IMG/VR virus record: IMGVR_UViG_3300013181_000003
Location: 1 to 32,467 of that record
DNA from: a virus
Length of the DNA: 32,467 bases
Direction: 5' to 3' (one strand)
The stretch's first letter is position 1; each line of letters opens with the position of its first letter. Below are positions 15,318 to 23,529 of the stretch, piece after piece. The position numbers and the translations under genes are program-made. The notes below the pieces were generated by a model that was not told where the DNA came from, searched no databases, and was given only the letters and a program-made list of their open reading frames with translations.

Positions 15318-17072
15318 TTATCTAGGGTTTTTATATCCGTTATTTGGCATATCTATTGGTCTAGTTGCCACTTTTTTATCGTTTGTTTCAGGTTTAAAAC
15401 CTTCTTTTTTTGCTTTACTTACAGAAACTTCTGATCTTGGGTTTTTAGGATCTGGATTTACGTTTTTCTTTTTACTCATATAAGTTTTACGCATCCAGTA
15501 GTGATGACAATTAGCACCACCTTTATATAACCAAATATCATAAGTATTTGGTGAACCTTTTGGTCCAAATCCTGCATTTACTTCTTGATTAGACATTTTA
15601 TCAATATCTTCTTTTCTGTAAATCTTTTTAGCTGATACCATTTTTTGACAAAACTCTCTAGAATTATCACTTACTTTTAATGGAGCGTATTGATACCTTA
15701 CTCTAAATCTTAATCCTTCTTCATTTTCTCCATCTTGTTCTGATTTAGCATTTGGTCTTGCTGTTCCTGTTTTTGCTAATCCTATCATCTTATCTAATCC
15801 TTCTTCTTGATCATAATCTACAGCTCTTTCATCTACAAGCTCCCAACCTTCATCTAACATTTCTTGTTCATCTTGACCTGCTTCTATTAATTGATCAGCT
15901 ATTTTATTTAATGTTTCATCATCTATATCTGCTGATAATTTTACTCCTGTTTCTTCTTCTCTTGCTTCATCTGTAATAGCATTATCTGTTTCAATAAACG
16001 CTAAAGGTTGTAGAGTTTTAAAGTATAAGTTTAAACTAATATCATTAACAGCTAAAATTGAATCTATACAACCAACTAATAAATCTTGATATGGTTTAAT
16101 AGTTATGTTGTCAAACAACAAAGAAGCTGTCTCTATTTCTTCCGAGTTAGATCCTAATCCATTATTTTCTGTTCTAATACCTAAAAGTAAAGGAGAAGTT
16201 ACTCTGTGTCCTATAATTAATTTTCTTGAACATTCATTAGCTAAATACTCGTAGTGAGCTGGTGCGTCATTTAAAGGAACGTCATCTATAGTTGTTTTGC
16301 TTTCTGCATTATTGTTAAATGCTATAATAACTTTTTCTCCTCTTGCTCCAGTTAGCTTGTTCATTACATCATTTTTAACCTGGTATTGCTTTTCTCTATC
16401 AGGGACACCGTTATTAAAATTTACAACTTTAGTTCCTGAAAATTGGTTTTGTACGTCATTAATTAAATAATCTGCAATCTCTGATTCTAATTCAGCATAA
16501 GCAAGTGCTCCTTGATAATCTACTGGACAATAATAATCATATCCACTTACATATCTTTTTACCATTTTTATTTCTGGTTCTTTACCATTACCAAATCCAA
16601 ATGCTGCTATTCTTTTAGGTTTACTATTAGGTTTTATCTTGCTCCAGTCATGAAAATAGTAATAAGCTTCTATTTCTCCATCATCATTCATTTTTTCTGC
16701 TCTTAATGTTTGTCTTGGAAAATGCTCTGCTTTTATTACTCTACCATTTTGATATAAAATCTGGAAGCTACCCTCTCCTAATAATTTAAGATCTAATATT
16801 ACATTTCTCAAATCATTATCTCCAAAAATAGATCTCATTGCTGCATACTCATCTGGTTTTCTGTTGCTATCTGTAGCATCTAAACCTTTACCGTATATTA
16901 ATTGTGATATACCTTGTATAATAGCGTTGTTTGTTGCTGAATTGATAAATAATTTTATTAAATAAGAATAGTAATCATTATCATCACCATAATTAACCCA
17001 TTCTTTGTATTTATCTTCCTTTATTTTAGGTCTGTTGTATTCTGATAAATTAACTATATGTAAATTGTCCAT
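15318..17072 (-). CDS. Portal protein with a C-terminal Cys/His domain
   Basis: 584 residues. Residues about 1-365 match phage portals: N-terminal wing (ATNNAIIQGISQLIYGKGL, 47-65), GEGSFQILY (99-107), and the clip/stem part with HRVTSPLLLGIRT (289-301) and the LGSNSEEIETA helix entry (306-316). The portal is the dodecameric head vertex that the terminase docks on. Residues 367-450 are an acidic linker. Residues 453-535 form an extra domain ending YDIWLYKGGANCHHYWMRKT (C522, H523, H524), followed by a basic disordered tail. I know this CHH module only as a phage structural add-on. Confidence 0.85.
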   Translation of the reverse strand: MDNLHIVNLSEYNRPKIKEDKYKEWVNYGDDNDYYSYLIKLFINSATNNAIIQGISQLIYGKGLDATDSNRKPDEYAAMRSIFGDNDLRNVILDLKLLGEGSFQILYQNGRVIKAEHFPRQTLRAEKMNDDGEIEAYYYFHDWSKIKPNSKPKRIAAFGFGNGKEPEIKMVKRYVSGYDYYCPVDYQGALAYAELESEIADYLINDVQNQFSGTKVVNFNNGVPDREKQYQVKNDVMNKLTGARGEKVIIAFNNNAESKTTIDDVPLNDAPAHYEYLANECSRKLIIGHRVTSPLLLGIRTENNGLGSNSEEIETASLLFDNITIKPYQDLLVGCIDSILAVNDISLNLYFKTLQPLAFIETDNAITDEAREEETGVKLSADIDDETLNKIADQLIEAGQDEQEMLDEGWELVDERAVDYDQEEGLDKMIGLAKTGTARPNAKSEQDGENEEGLRFRVRYQYAPLKVSDNSREFCQKMVSAKKIYRKEDIDKMSNQEVNAGFGPKGSPNTYDIWLYKGGANCHHYWMRKTYMSKKKNVNPDPKNPRSEVSVSKAKKEGFKPETNDKKVATRPIDMPNNGYKNPR

Positions 17073-17073
17073 A

Positions 17074-17421
17074 TTATAGTACTATAAATTCGTTTGTTGT
17101 TTCTTGCTCTTCGTATTCATTATTGTTTACAGAATAAGTAGAAACAGTTTGATTTGTGCAGAATATTTTGTCTTTATAAATAACATTTCCGCTTTTTTTA
17201 ATAGTCAATGTATAAAATGTATCTTCTACTAATGTAAATACAGCAGAGTATTGATAATAATAGTCTACTGCTGTAAAAGAGTTAGTATCTGCATCATGTA
17301 CTGACTTGTTTGTTGTTTCATTTATAATTGATATGTTATAAATGTTACTTCCAGAGGTCTCATATTCTCTTGGTATAAAATTTATCGTTTGAGAACTAGA
17401 TGTGTTCTGTAATATTATCAT
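17074..17421 (-). CDS. Conserved phage structural-region protein (115 aa)
   Basis: A beta-rich protein beginning MIILQNTSSSQTINFIPREY, with alternating strands (NIYNISIIN, AVFTLVEDTFYTLTIKKSGNVIYKDKIF) and an acidic tail. I recall similar small proteins beside portal genes of Bacteroidetes phages, but there is no known function. It is the first gene after the terminator at 17464-17487 and has a candidate promoter right before it. Confidence 0.55.
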   Translation of the reverse strand: MIILQNTSSSQTINFIPREYETSGSNIYNISIINETTNKSVHDADTNSFTAVDYYYQYSAVFTLVEDTFYTLTIKKSGNVIYKDKIFCTNQTVSTYSVNNNEYEEQETTNEFIVL

Positions 17422-17431
17422 ATATATACAA

Positions 17432-17462
17432 TAAAATTAGTGTTATTTTGTTAAGTATTAAA
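17432..17462 (-). promoter_or_regulatory. Candidate Bacteroidetes-type promoter before the portal-region genes
   Basis: On the minus strand TTTA (17459-17462), a 19-base spacer, and TAATTTTA (17432-17439). Each box is one base from the consensus. It lies between the terminator at 17464-17487 and the ATG at 17421, where a new start would be needed. The transcript leader would be only a few bases. Chance matches are frequent in such AT-rich DNA. Confidence 0.4.
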
Positions 17463-17463
17463 C

Positions 17464-17487
17464 AAAAAAAAAGAGGCAAATTGCCTC
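17464..17487 (-). terminator. Rho-independent terminator after the tail-tube-like gene
   Basis: On the minus strand GAGGC (17483-17487) pairs with GCCTC (17473-17477), extendable by AA/TT towards the loop, and is followed at once by a run of nine T. It lies about 30 bases after the stop of the tail-tube-like gene. Confidence 0.8.
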
Positions 17488-17514
17488 CTTTCTTTTTAAA
17501 TAAAATAAATATTA

Positions 17515-18063
17515 TTAGAAGTCTGAACCAGATGTTACAGTTACTGTACTAGTTAATCCTCCAAAAGGATCTGCTTCTGTTGCACCTTCTAGGAAGTTAG
17601 CAGGTAATTGCTCTTGACCTGTAAATGTCAATGTATATCCTGAAAGATCTCCCATTGCTGCACCAGTTACTATAGTACCTCCACTACAGTCTGCTCCATG
17701 CTCTGCTCCCATTAAAAACGCATTACCGTTGTAATCTGCAACTACAACATGCGGTCTACCATAAGCTAAAAGTTTAATTTCTTTATGATCTGCTGCTGAT
17801 AATTTTTTTAATGTTAAATTTAATGTTTGCTCAAAGAATGTCGTACCATTCTCTCTTGATGCATTTATTGTTTGTTCGAAAGATGAGTTTCCTTTTAATT
17901 CGTATTTGTATGCTGTTACAGCACCTAAATCATCTATTACATCTGTGTTTGTTGAATCATACGCAATAGTTATGTCTCCATAATCAATGAAGTAAACTGC
18001 TTTAATACCACCAACTACGTCTTTACAAGGTTCTATTCTTCCTTTAGTTAAATCACAAGCCAT
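17515..18063 (-). CDS. Major tail (tube) protein, probable
   Basis: 182 residues starting MACDLTKGRIEPCKDVVGGIKAVYFIDYG, a beginning typical of a protein family found after the capsid gene in Bacteroidetes phages. The body is beta-rich, with YKYELKGNSSFEQTINASRENGTTFFEQTLNLTLKKL and GYTLTFTGQE, the long-strand pattern of tube proteins. The position directly after the major capsid gene and between two strong terminators suggests high expression, as expected for a tube subunit. No direct homology could be tested. Confidence 0.65.
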   Translation of the reverse strand: MACDLTKGRIEPCKDVVGGIKAVYFIDYGDITIAYDSTNTDVIDDLGAVTAYKYELKGNSSFEQTINASRENGTTFFEQTLNLTLKKLSAADHKEIKLLAYGRPHVVVADYNGNAFLMGAEHGADCSGGTIVTGAAMGDLSGYTLTFTGQEQLPANFLEGATEADPFGGLTSTVTVTSGSDF

Positions 18064-18076
18064 ATTTTTTAAGTTT

Positions 18077-18105
18077 AAAAAAAAAGGGTGGTAGAATACA
18101 CCACC
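18077..18105 (-). terminator. Rho-independent terminator between capsid and tail-tube genes
   Basis: On the minus strand GGTGGT (18100-18105) pairs with ACCACC (18087-18092) around a 7-nt loop, followed by C and a run of nine T. An alternative outer pairing, AAGGGT with ACCCTT, is also possible. Only 13 bases separate the T run from the next ATG, so it probably works as a partial terminator with read-through. Confidence 0.7.
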
Positions 18106-18137
18106 TACCCTTCTTTATTGTTATACAATTATTTTAA

Positions 18138-19085
18138 TTACGAAGTTGCGTATAATACAATATCGCCACCGATTGCGTGCTGGATACCAGCTGTAAATCT
18201 CATTACGATTCTAACGTTTTGAGATCCATCTAGGTCAGCCATATCTAATACTTTTACTTCGTTGTGGTCAGATAATAAACCTGTACCGAAGAATAAGTTA
18301 GATTTTTCTGCTGCTACTGCGTCATTGTCAGATAGACCTGGTGCTAATACAACTGGAATACCGTCAAAGCTTAAACCTTGTCCCATGTTGTACCATTGTG
18401 TACCTCTGTCTCCTGTACCTGCAGCTCCTAAACCAGATGCTCCAAATCCACCTAATGCTCTAACGTAGTTTCTGTACATGTTAGAAGGTAAGTAGATAGT
18501 CATGTCTTCTGCACCGTATACTGCGTTTGGAATTGCATCAGCAATTTTCCCAAGCTCTGTAATAATGTTTGCAGAAGTTGAAGCTGTACCTGTTACGTCA
18601 TTTACGTCTCCGTCTGCACCTAATGTAGTTACGAATCCGTCAAATTCGCCATCAGTTGCATCAGTACCTGTCCAGATGTTTTGCTCGATTTTTTCTGCAA
18701 CTTTACCTGCTACGTGTCCGATTAACCAATCAGAGAAGATAGGAGGCATTTGCTCGTTAATAGTTGAGTAACCCATTTGAACAGCTTCCCAATCTGCTAC
18801 GTAATCTTTTTTACATAACTCAAGGTTTACTTGAAATTCTTCTGGAGTTAAAACTCTTTCAGTTAATGTTAAAACATCAGCTTGACCTGAAAAATCACAT
18901 GCTGCGTTTTTAACAATACTTGTAGAAGCAACTTTTTTCATTACTTCTGATTTCTTTACGTTAGGTCTAATAGTAATTAAACCTTGTGATAAAGTACTTC
19001 CGCTTAATAAAGCAGCTGAAACATACTTACCGGCAAATTCACCAGCGTATGTTGTAGTTATTGATGTTGTTGAACCACTTGCCAT
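18138..19085 (-). CDS. Major capsid protein (HK97-fold, probable)
   Basis: 315 residues directly downstream of an acidic scaffold gene and upstream of tail genes, the standard place of the coat protein. An N-arm rich in Thr/Ser/Gly (1-35) is followed by a helical P-domain-like segment (AGKVAEKIEQNIWTG, about 123-137) and an A-domain-like part with DMTIYLPSNMYRNYVRAL and FDGIPVVLAPGL. The C-terminal strand is NVRIVMRFTAGIQHAIGGDIVLYAT. Base composition is visibly richer in G and C than its neighbours, as expected for a highly expressed gene with selected codons. No protease-type delta domain is present; the scaffold is a separate protein. Confidence 0.85.
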   Translation of the reverse strand: MASGSTTSITTTYAGEFAGKYVSAALLSGSTLSQGLITIRPNVKKSEVMKKVASTSIVKNAACDFSGQADVLTLTERVLTPEEFQVNLELCKKDYVADWEAVQMGYSTINEQMPPIFSDWLIGHVAGKVAEKIEQNIWTGTDATDGEFDGFVTTLGADGDVNDVTGTASTSANIITELGKIADAIPNAVYGAEDMTIYLPSNMYRNYVRALGGFGASGLGAAGTGDRGTQWYNMGQGLSFDGIPVVLAPGLSDNDAVAAEKSNLFFGTGLLSDHNEVKVLDMADLDGSQNVRIVMRFTAGIQHAIGGDIVLYATS

Positions 19086-19097
19086 TTTTATATATTA

Positions 19098-19772
19098 TTA
19101 ATTATTAAATTTTGAAATTGTTTGAAATACTCTATCCAAAGTACCTAACGGTCTTTTTTGTGCATAGAGGATTGTATCAGGTTTCTCTTCTGTTTCTGGG
19201 TTATGCTTAACCTTTTCTACTTCAGATAATTCCTCTTTGATGTCTTCTTTTTCTTCAGAAGCCTCTACTTCAGTCATTGCTTCAATCATTGTTACAATAT
19301 CTGATATAGCTTGTTTTACTTCCGCTAATTCTTCTTTAGTAGCATATTCTGCTGCTGCTTCGACTTCTTCAGCCGCAGGCTCGCCTATTGAAGCAATCAC
19401 ACCTTCCTCTTCAACAACTAGTTCCCTAGCGTCTTCAAGATCGTATGTGCCAACTGGTAAAGCTACTTTCTCGTCTTCTGTAACGATAAAAACTTCGTTA
19501 CCAGCTTCGAAAGCTTCTGCTTCTACTGTTGTACCGTTTTCAAGCTGCATAGTTGCAAGCTCTACTTTTTCTTCTACTTGATCTTTTGATAAAGTTTCTT
19601 CTGTAGCTTCTGTTTCAGTAGCTTCTTCAGTTAACTCAACTGACTTTTCCTTGACGGTAGCCTCTGTTGCTTCAACTGTTTCCTCTACTACTTCTTCAGA
19701 AAGCACAACTTCTTCTTTAGCATCAATACCTAGTAGGTCTTTTACTTGTTTTAACATTTCTGTCGCTTTCAT
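19098..19772 (-). CDS. Capsid scaffolding protein, probable
   Basis: 224 residues of very acidic, mostly helical protein: Glu alone makes up about 53 of 224 residues. A compact beta-rich part at about 70-130 (ATMQLENGTTVEAEAFEAG ... VALPVGTYDLEDARELVV) is embedded between helical acidic arms. This LENGT/EAFEAG/LPVGxY pattern recurs in prohead core proteins of other phages as far as I know. A short basic C-terminal tail (YAQKRPLGTLDRVFQTISKF) could bind the capsid protein. The gene ends 12 bases before the capsid gene and begins after the leader AATTGTAATACT-ATG. Confidence 0.8.
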   Translation of the reverse strand: MKATEMLKQVKDLLGIDAKEEVVLSEEVVEETVEATEATVKEKSVELTEEATETEATEETLSKDQVEEKVELATMQLENGTTVEAEAFEAGNEVFIVTEDEKVALPVGTYDLEDARELVVEEEGVIASIGEPAAEEVEAAAEYATKEELAEVKQAISDIVTMIEAMTEVEASEEKEDIKEELSEVEKVKHNPETEEKPDTILYAQKRPLGTLDRVFQTISKFNN

Positions 19773-19809
19773 AGTATTACAATTAAATTAATTAGTGTTT
19801 GTTATATTT

Positions 19810-20268
19810 TTATGCTTTAGCTTGAATAATAAACCATTCTGTTCCATTACTCCAAACAGTTATACCCTCATATTCTTTATTAATTCTATATGCAGCAGTA
19901 GCACCGTCTAAATTCTGCCCAGAAGTTGGTGTTAAATCTGCATGTGTTGATGTACTAAATGTTGAATCAGATATAATTCTAATAACTCTATTTGTGCTGT
20001 TTGTAGATGTTGCATCTGGTAAAGTTAGTTCTACTGTTCCTGTTGATCCAGACCAAGAAAGTACAATAAGCTCACTATCATCATAAGTAGAACTACCTAA
20101 ATCTACAGTTCCACCTGCTACACTTACTGTTAGTGTTGTAGGTACTAAATAATTTACTACATCTTTAATAGTTGAATATTTAGTTGTGCTGCTTTGTACA
20201 ACTGCTATTAATTCTGATCCTTGTAATGCAGTAGCTGCATTTAATTGTGATATTTTTTTATCTGCCAT
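19810..20268 (-). CDS. Small structural protein (fibre/decoration type, 152 aa)
   Basis: It begins MADKKISQLNAATALQGSEL, then IAVVQSSTTKYSTIKDVVNY, a common N-terminal module of phage structural proteins that anchors to the capsid or neck. A beta-rich domain follows (residues 50-150) with SELIVLSWSGSTGTVELTLPD and a last segment EGITVWSNGTEWFIIQAKA. Being between the protease and scaffold genes, it could be a head decoration or head fibre protein. Confidence 0.6.
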   Translation of the reverse strand: MADKKISQLNAATALQGSELIAVVQSSTTKYSTIKDVVNYLVPTTLTVSVAGGTVDLGSSTYDDSELIVLSWSGSTGTVELTLPDATSTNSTNRVIRIISDSTFSTSTHADLTPTSGQNLDGATAAYRINKEYEGITVWSNGTEWFIIQAKA

Positions 20269-20278
20269 TTTATCTAAA

Positions 20279-20482
20279 TTATAATTCTATTTTACTGTTA
20301 TCTTCTTGTAATAAAAAATCAAAGTTTTCTTGCTTCAAATATCCTATTGGTCCAGTTAAACTTCCTATTCCTTGTGCAAAGTAATCGTCTGGATCACAAC
20401 AAGACCTAGAATATGTACCATCTCGACATAAACATCCTCTAGTATTGTTGCTAGGTACATTATAATGTCTTTTATATCTCAT
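20279..20482 (-). CDS. Cys-rich conserved phage protein (67 aa)
   Basis: Four cysteines in two pairs, RGCLC (C17, C19) and SCCD (C28, C29), with DGTYSR between them, then the AQGIGSLTG segment. I recall the RGCLC-x-DGTYS-x-x-CCD pattern from many Bacteroidetes phages, always in the head gene region. The cysteines could bind a metal or form disulphides. I chose ATG 20482, which overlaps the protease stop (ATGA), over a TTG 15 bases upstream. Confidence 0.7.
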   Translation of the reverse strand: MRYKRHYNVPSNNTRGCLCRDGTYSRSCCDPDDYFAQGIGSLTGPIGYLKQENFDFLLQEDNSKIEL

Positions 20483-21711
20483 TTTATAGGCACACAATTA
20501 GGAACTTTTTTTCCATTTTTCATTTTCCATCCTATCATTTCATATCCTTCCCAACAAGGTTCTTTTAATTCTTGTTCGTGATCTTTACAAGGCATATACC
20601 AAGTCTGACCATTTACTTCATGCTCATGGAATCCTTCACATCCCATTTCTTCTGCTTTTATTATTGCTTCTTGCTTTGTGTCATAGGCTCTTTTACCATC
20701 TATAACAATAGAAGAAAGAGATAACTTATCTAAACTTCTTAATTTTCTTTCTGCCCAAGACTTTGCGGATTTACCTCCCCATAATAAATAAGAAATATAA
20801 CCACAAGCTTCTGTATCTCCTGTTTTGTAATACTCTTCTGCTCTTGATAGATAACTATACATTCTTTTTATAGTCTCTACACTTAATTTTTGTTTTCTAG
20901 CAAGTTGTTGTGCTCTTACTTTACCTACTTGTGTTGCACATTTGTTGTTTACCTTCTTATTTAACTCAATTCCTCTTTTTGCATTGTTTGCTACTGCATC
21001 AGGATAGTCGTTATAAGTCTCTAACTCTGTTTTCTTGCCAGATTTATATCTTTTATCTTGTTTTATGATTGCTTTTACAGCACTTAATAGCTCTTTCGCT
21101 TCTTTTTCTTCGATTTCTTGGATTTCTTCATCTTTACATATACATTTTGGTAATTTTTGCTCACAACCACAGTCTGAAAGCTTATTTGGCTCATTTGGTC
21201 GTTCTAATTTGTCTGCAAAGTAGCCTTCTATTGAAAAACCTTTAACTTTGCCTGTTTTTACATAGTTTTCCCATACATCATCATTCTCTACCTTCATAGA
21301 AACCATCCAAGTGCCTAATGGCACGTCCATATCATACATTTTTGTCTTATCTTGCTCACCTTCTACTATCCAACTCTCTACAACTGTTAATCCGTTTAAA
21401 GGTAGCTCATGTTCTAACGTAGATCTGTGTTGTTTTGCTCTTTTTAAGAATAATTCACTTGCTTTTCTTACAGTATTACGTGAAAAGTATATGTAATACT
21501 CCTTATCTGCACTTTTTCTATATATAGGTTTATTAGGAATAAGTGCTGGTCCTAATAATAATCTTTTTTCTTTGTCTAATTCTGCAAGTTTAAATTCTTG
21601 ATTCTTTAAATAGACAAAATCTTCTTGAATTGCAGGATTCTCTACAATACTAATGGCATCAATACCTGATACCTGATCTTCTTCGTCAATAAATAATTCT
21701 ATGATGTCCAT
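20479..21711 (-). CDS. XkdF-like head maturation protease with fused C-terminal domains
   Basis: Residues about 1-170 match the XkdF-like putative serine protease. They open with DEEDQVSGIDAISIVENPAI, and H101 lies in STLEHE. PLGTWMVSMKVENDDVWENY (131-150) is followed by KVKGFSIEGYF, with S160 the likely nucleophile. After a Cys-bearing acidic linker (175-205), residues about 233-325 form a second helical domain (YPDAVANNAKRG ... GKVRAQQLA ... CGYISYLLWGG ... WAERKL) known to me from other phage head proteins. The C-terminus ends CWEGYEMIGWKMKNGKKVPN plus CVP. It would cleave scaffold and capsid during maturation. Unusually it lies after the tape measure gene. Confidence 0.75.
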   Translation of the reverse strand: MDIIELFIDEEDQVSGIDAISIVENPAIQEDFVYLKNQEFKLAELDKEKRLLLGPALIPNKPIYRKSADKEYYIYFSRNTVRKASELFLKRAKQHRSTLEHELPLNGLTVVESWIVEGEQDKTKMYDMDVPLGTWMVSMKVENDDVWENYVKTGKVKGFSIEGYFADKLERPNEPNKLSDCGCEQKLPKCICKDEEIQEIEEKEAKELLSAVKAIIKQDKRYKSGKKTELETYNDYPDAVANNAKRGIELNKKVNNKCATQVGKVRAQQLARKQKLSVETIKRMYSYLSRAEEYYKTGDTEACGYISYLLWGGKSAKSWAERKLRSLDKLSLSSIVIDGKRAYDTKQEAIIKAEEMGCEGFHEHEVNGQTWYMPCKDHEQELKEPCWEGYEMIGWKMKNGKKVPNCVPIK

Positions 21712-21742
21712 ATTATTACAATAGTGTTTTTATAATTTTGTT

Positions 21743-23389
21743 TTAATTCCCTAATGTTGCCTGATTACTTGTCTTTCTATCTAATGCTTGTTGTGTACTT
21801 ATATCTGTACTAACAACATAAGCTCTTACTGGTTTTTGTTGTGCTGTTGCTATAGTTTGTGCTAATTGGCTTGTTTCTGTTGCTCCTACTACATTAAATG
21901 CTGGTGGAGTTGATACAGCTGCTGGTACAGATGCTGTTCCTCCGCCTCCTGTTGCAAAAGCTGGAGGTGCAGGTTCTTTAGTTGATGTTATGTTTTTAAC
22001 ATTTGCAAGACCAGTTGCAATAACTGATGCTGCACCAATAAATCCAAATATACCACCTTGTGCTAATGCTTTGTTAGCTCCTGCATATGTATCTATAATA
22101 GCTTGTGTTATTGCTATAGCTTTTCCAAATTTACTATTTTGTCCTACAAGACCTGCTATTGCTCCAAGTGCACCTGAAACTGCTGCCACTTTAGCGTCTG
22201 CAATTTCTTTATCTCTTTTATTTTCTTGTGCAGTAGATTCTGCTCTAAATTTATTTAATTCGTTTTCTGCATCAATTCTTTCTTGTGTGTTTTCTTTATA
22301 ACTTGCAACTTTTCTTTTTAAAGTTTCTTCTATTTCTTTTCTTTCTGCTGCTTCTATTTCTTTTAGTTTTTCAAGTCTTATTACTTCATTGTCGATTAAT
22401 TCAGCTTCTGCATTATTTGTAATACTTGCTGCCTCTTGTGCACCTTGTGCTCTGCTAAAATCTAACTCTATTAATTCTTTACTTAAAGCAGCTTGATTAG
22501 TTTTTTGTTCTGATCTTTGTCCATCTATTCTTGCTTCAATAGCTGCTAATTCATTTTGAGCGTTTATAAGTTCTACTTGTGCATCAACATTATCTTCATC
22601 TAATGCTAATTTTGCTTTGGCAGCTTGTATACCAATATTTGCATTTTCAATCATTTTCTTTTCTTGCTCATCAAGTATTCTACCCAACTCTTCATTAGCT
22701 GCTATTCTTGATTGAACTGATTCCCTTGTGTCATCTCTTAATTGCCTTTGTTGTTCTGCTTGTCTATCATATTGTTCTATTAATCCTTGATTTGTAGCTT
22801 GTGCTATTTTATATTCTTTATTTAACTCGACAATGTTTTCTGCCTCCTCCATTAACTCATTAACATAATCAGATACAGATCCTGTTAATTCATCTAATAT
22901 TTCTTTCCCTCCTTTTTGTGCTTTGTTAAATTCAATTTGTGCTAACGTTACATCAGCTACTGCTCCAGCAAAATCTAAAGTAAATGCTTTTAACGCTGCT
23001 TTTCCTAAAAAGCCTAATGCTTCTACTGCATCTATTATAGGTTGTTTAATAGAATCTATTATTGCTGCTCCAAAGCTTTTTATGTTATCTATTCCAGAAA
23101 ATAAAAATTTAAATAAATCGTTAAAAGCTAACTTTAATGCTGTTGTGCCTTTTGCAAGAGTATCTACAACTTTTTGATTTGAATTAAAGGTTTGGGATAA
23201 TATTTCTAGTATTTTGTTAAATGCTTTTACAGCTACAGTTCCCTTAAATATATTATTAAGGCTAAACATAGACTTTCCAGCTGCTTTAGCACCTTCTTGG
23301 ATTCCTTTTAGTCCTACACCTACTTGTTGCAGGTTCTTTTCAGCACCTTCTTTTTTAACGTTAATCTCTATGTTTATTTCTTTTGGCAT
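21743..23389 (-). CDS. Tape measure protein
   Basis: 548 residues with the tape-measure make-up. The N-terminus is short and basic. A hydrophobic region at about 90-160 (LFKFLFSGIDNI, AALKAFTLDFAGAVADVT) leads into a long charged coiled-coil stretch (about 165-400, Glu/Lys/Gln-rich). A second hydrophobic part at about 400-465 (VSGALGAIAGLVGQ, IFGFIGAASVIATGLANV) comes next, then a Gly/Ala/Pro linker. The C-terminal segment RAYVVSTDISTQQALDRK is typical of Bacteroidetes phage tape measures. It sets tail length and spans the membrane during DNA entry. Its presence and the lack of sheath genes point to a siphovirus. Confidence 0.85.
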   Translation of the reverse strand: MPKEINIEINVKKEGAEKNLQQVGVGLKGIQEGAKAAGKSMFSLNNIFKGTVAVKAFNKILEILSQTFNSNQKVVDTLAKGTTALKLAFNDLFKFLFSGIDNIKSFGAAIIDSIKQPIIDAVEALGFLGKAALKAFTLDFAGAVADVTLAQIEFNKAQKGGKEILDELTGSVSDYVNELMEEAENIVELNKEYKIAQATNQGLIEQYDRQAEQQRQLRDDTRESVQSRIAANEELGRILDEQEKKMIENANIGIQAAKAKLALDEDNVDAQVELINAQNELAAIEARIDGQRSEQKTNQAALSKELIELDFSRAQGAQEAASITNNAEAELIDNEVIRLEKLKEIEAAERKEIEETLKRKVASYKENTQERIDAENELNKFRAESTAQENKRDKEIADAKVAAVSGALGAIAGLVGQNSKFGKAIAITQAIIDTYAGANKALAQGGIFGFIGAASVIATGLANVKNITSTKEPAPPAFATGGGGTASVPAAVSTPPAFNVVGATETSQLAQTIATAQQKPVRAYVVSTDISTQQALDRKTSNQATLGN

Positions 23390-23529
23390 TATTTGTCTCT
23401 TTTATATTGTTCTAATGATTCTTTTATTGTTTCTGGCATTTTATTTTTGCCAAGAGCTAAATCTATATGCTCTCCTTTAATGTTTTCTTCTTTTGCTAAT
23501 CGCAATAATTGTAATACGTTTCCTAACAT
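23389..23529 (-). CDS. Small helical protein before the tape measure (46 aa)
   Basis: A 46-residue frame starting MLGNVLQLLRLAKEENIKG and ending in a basic helix (ESLEQYKRDK). It overlaps the glycosyltransferase-like gene by seven bases at its start and the tape measure start by one base (TAATG) at its end, so it is wedged into a coupled series. A tape-measure partner role is possible from position only. Confidence 0.55.
   Translation of the reverse strand: MLGNVLQLLRLAKEENIKGEHIDLALGKNKMPETIKESLEQYKRDK

Noticed and set aside
19237-19581. Plus-strand open frame of 114 codons across the scaffold gene
   Set aside because: It is the antisense of Glu/Ala-rich codons (giving Ser/Ala-rich text) and has no protein-like pattern.
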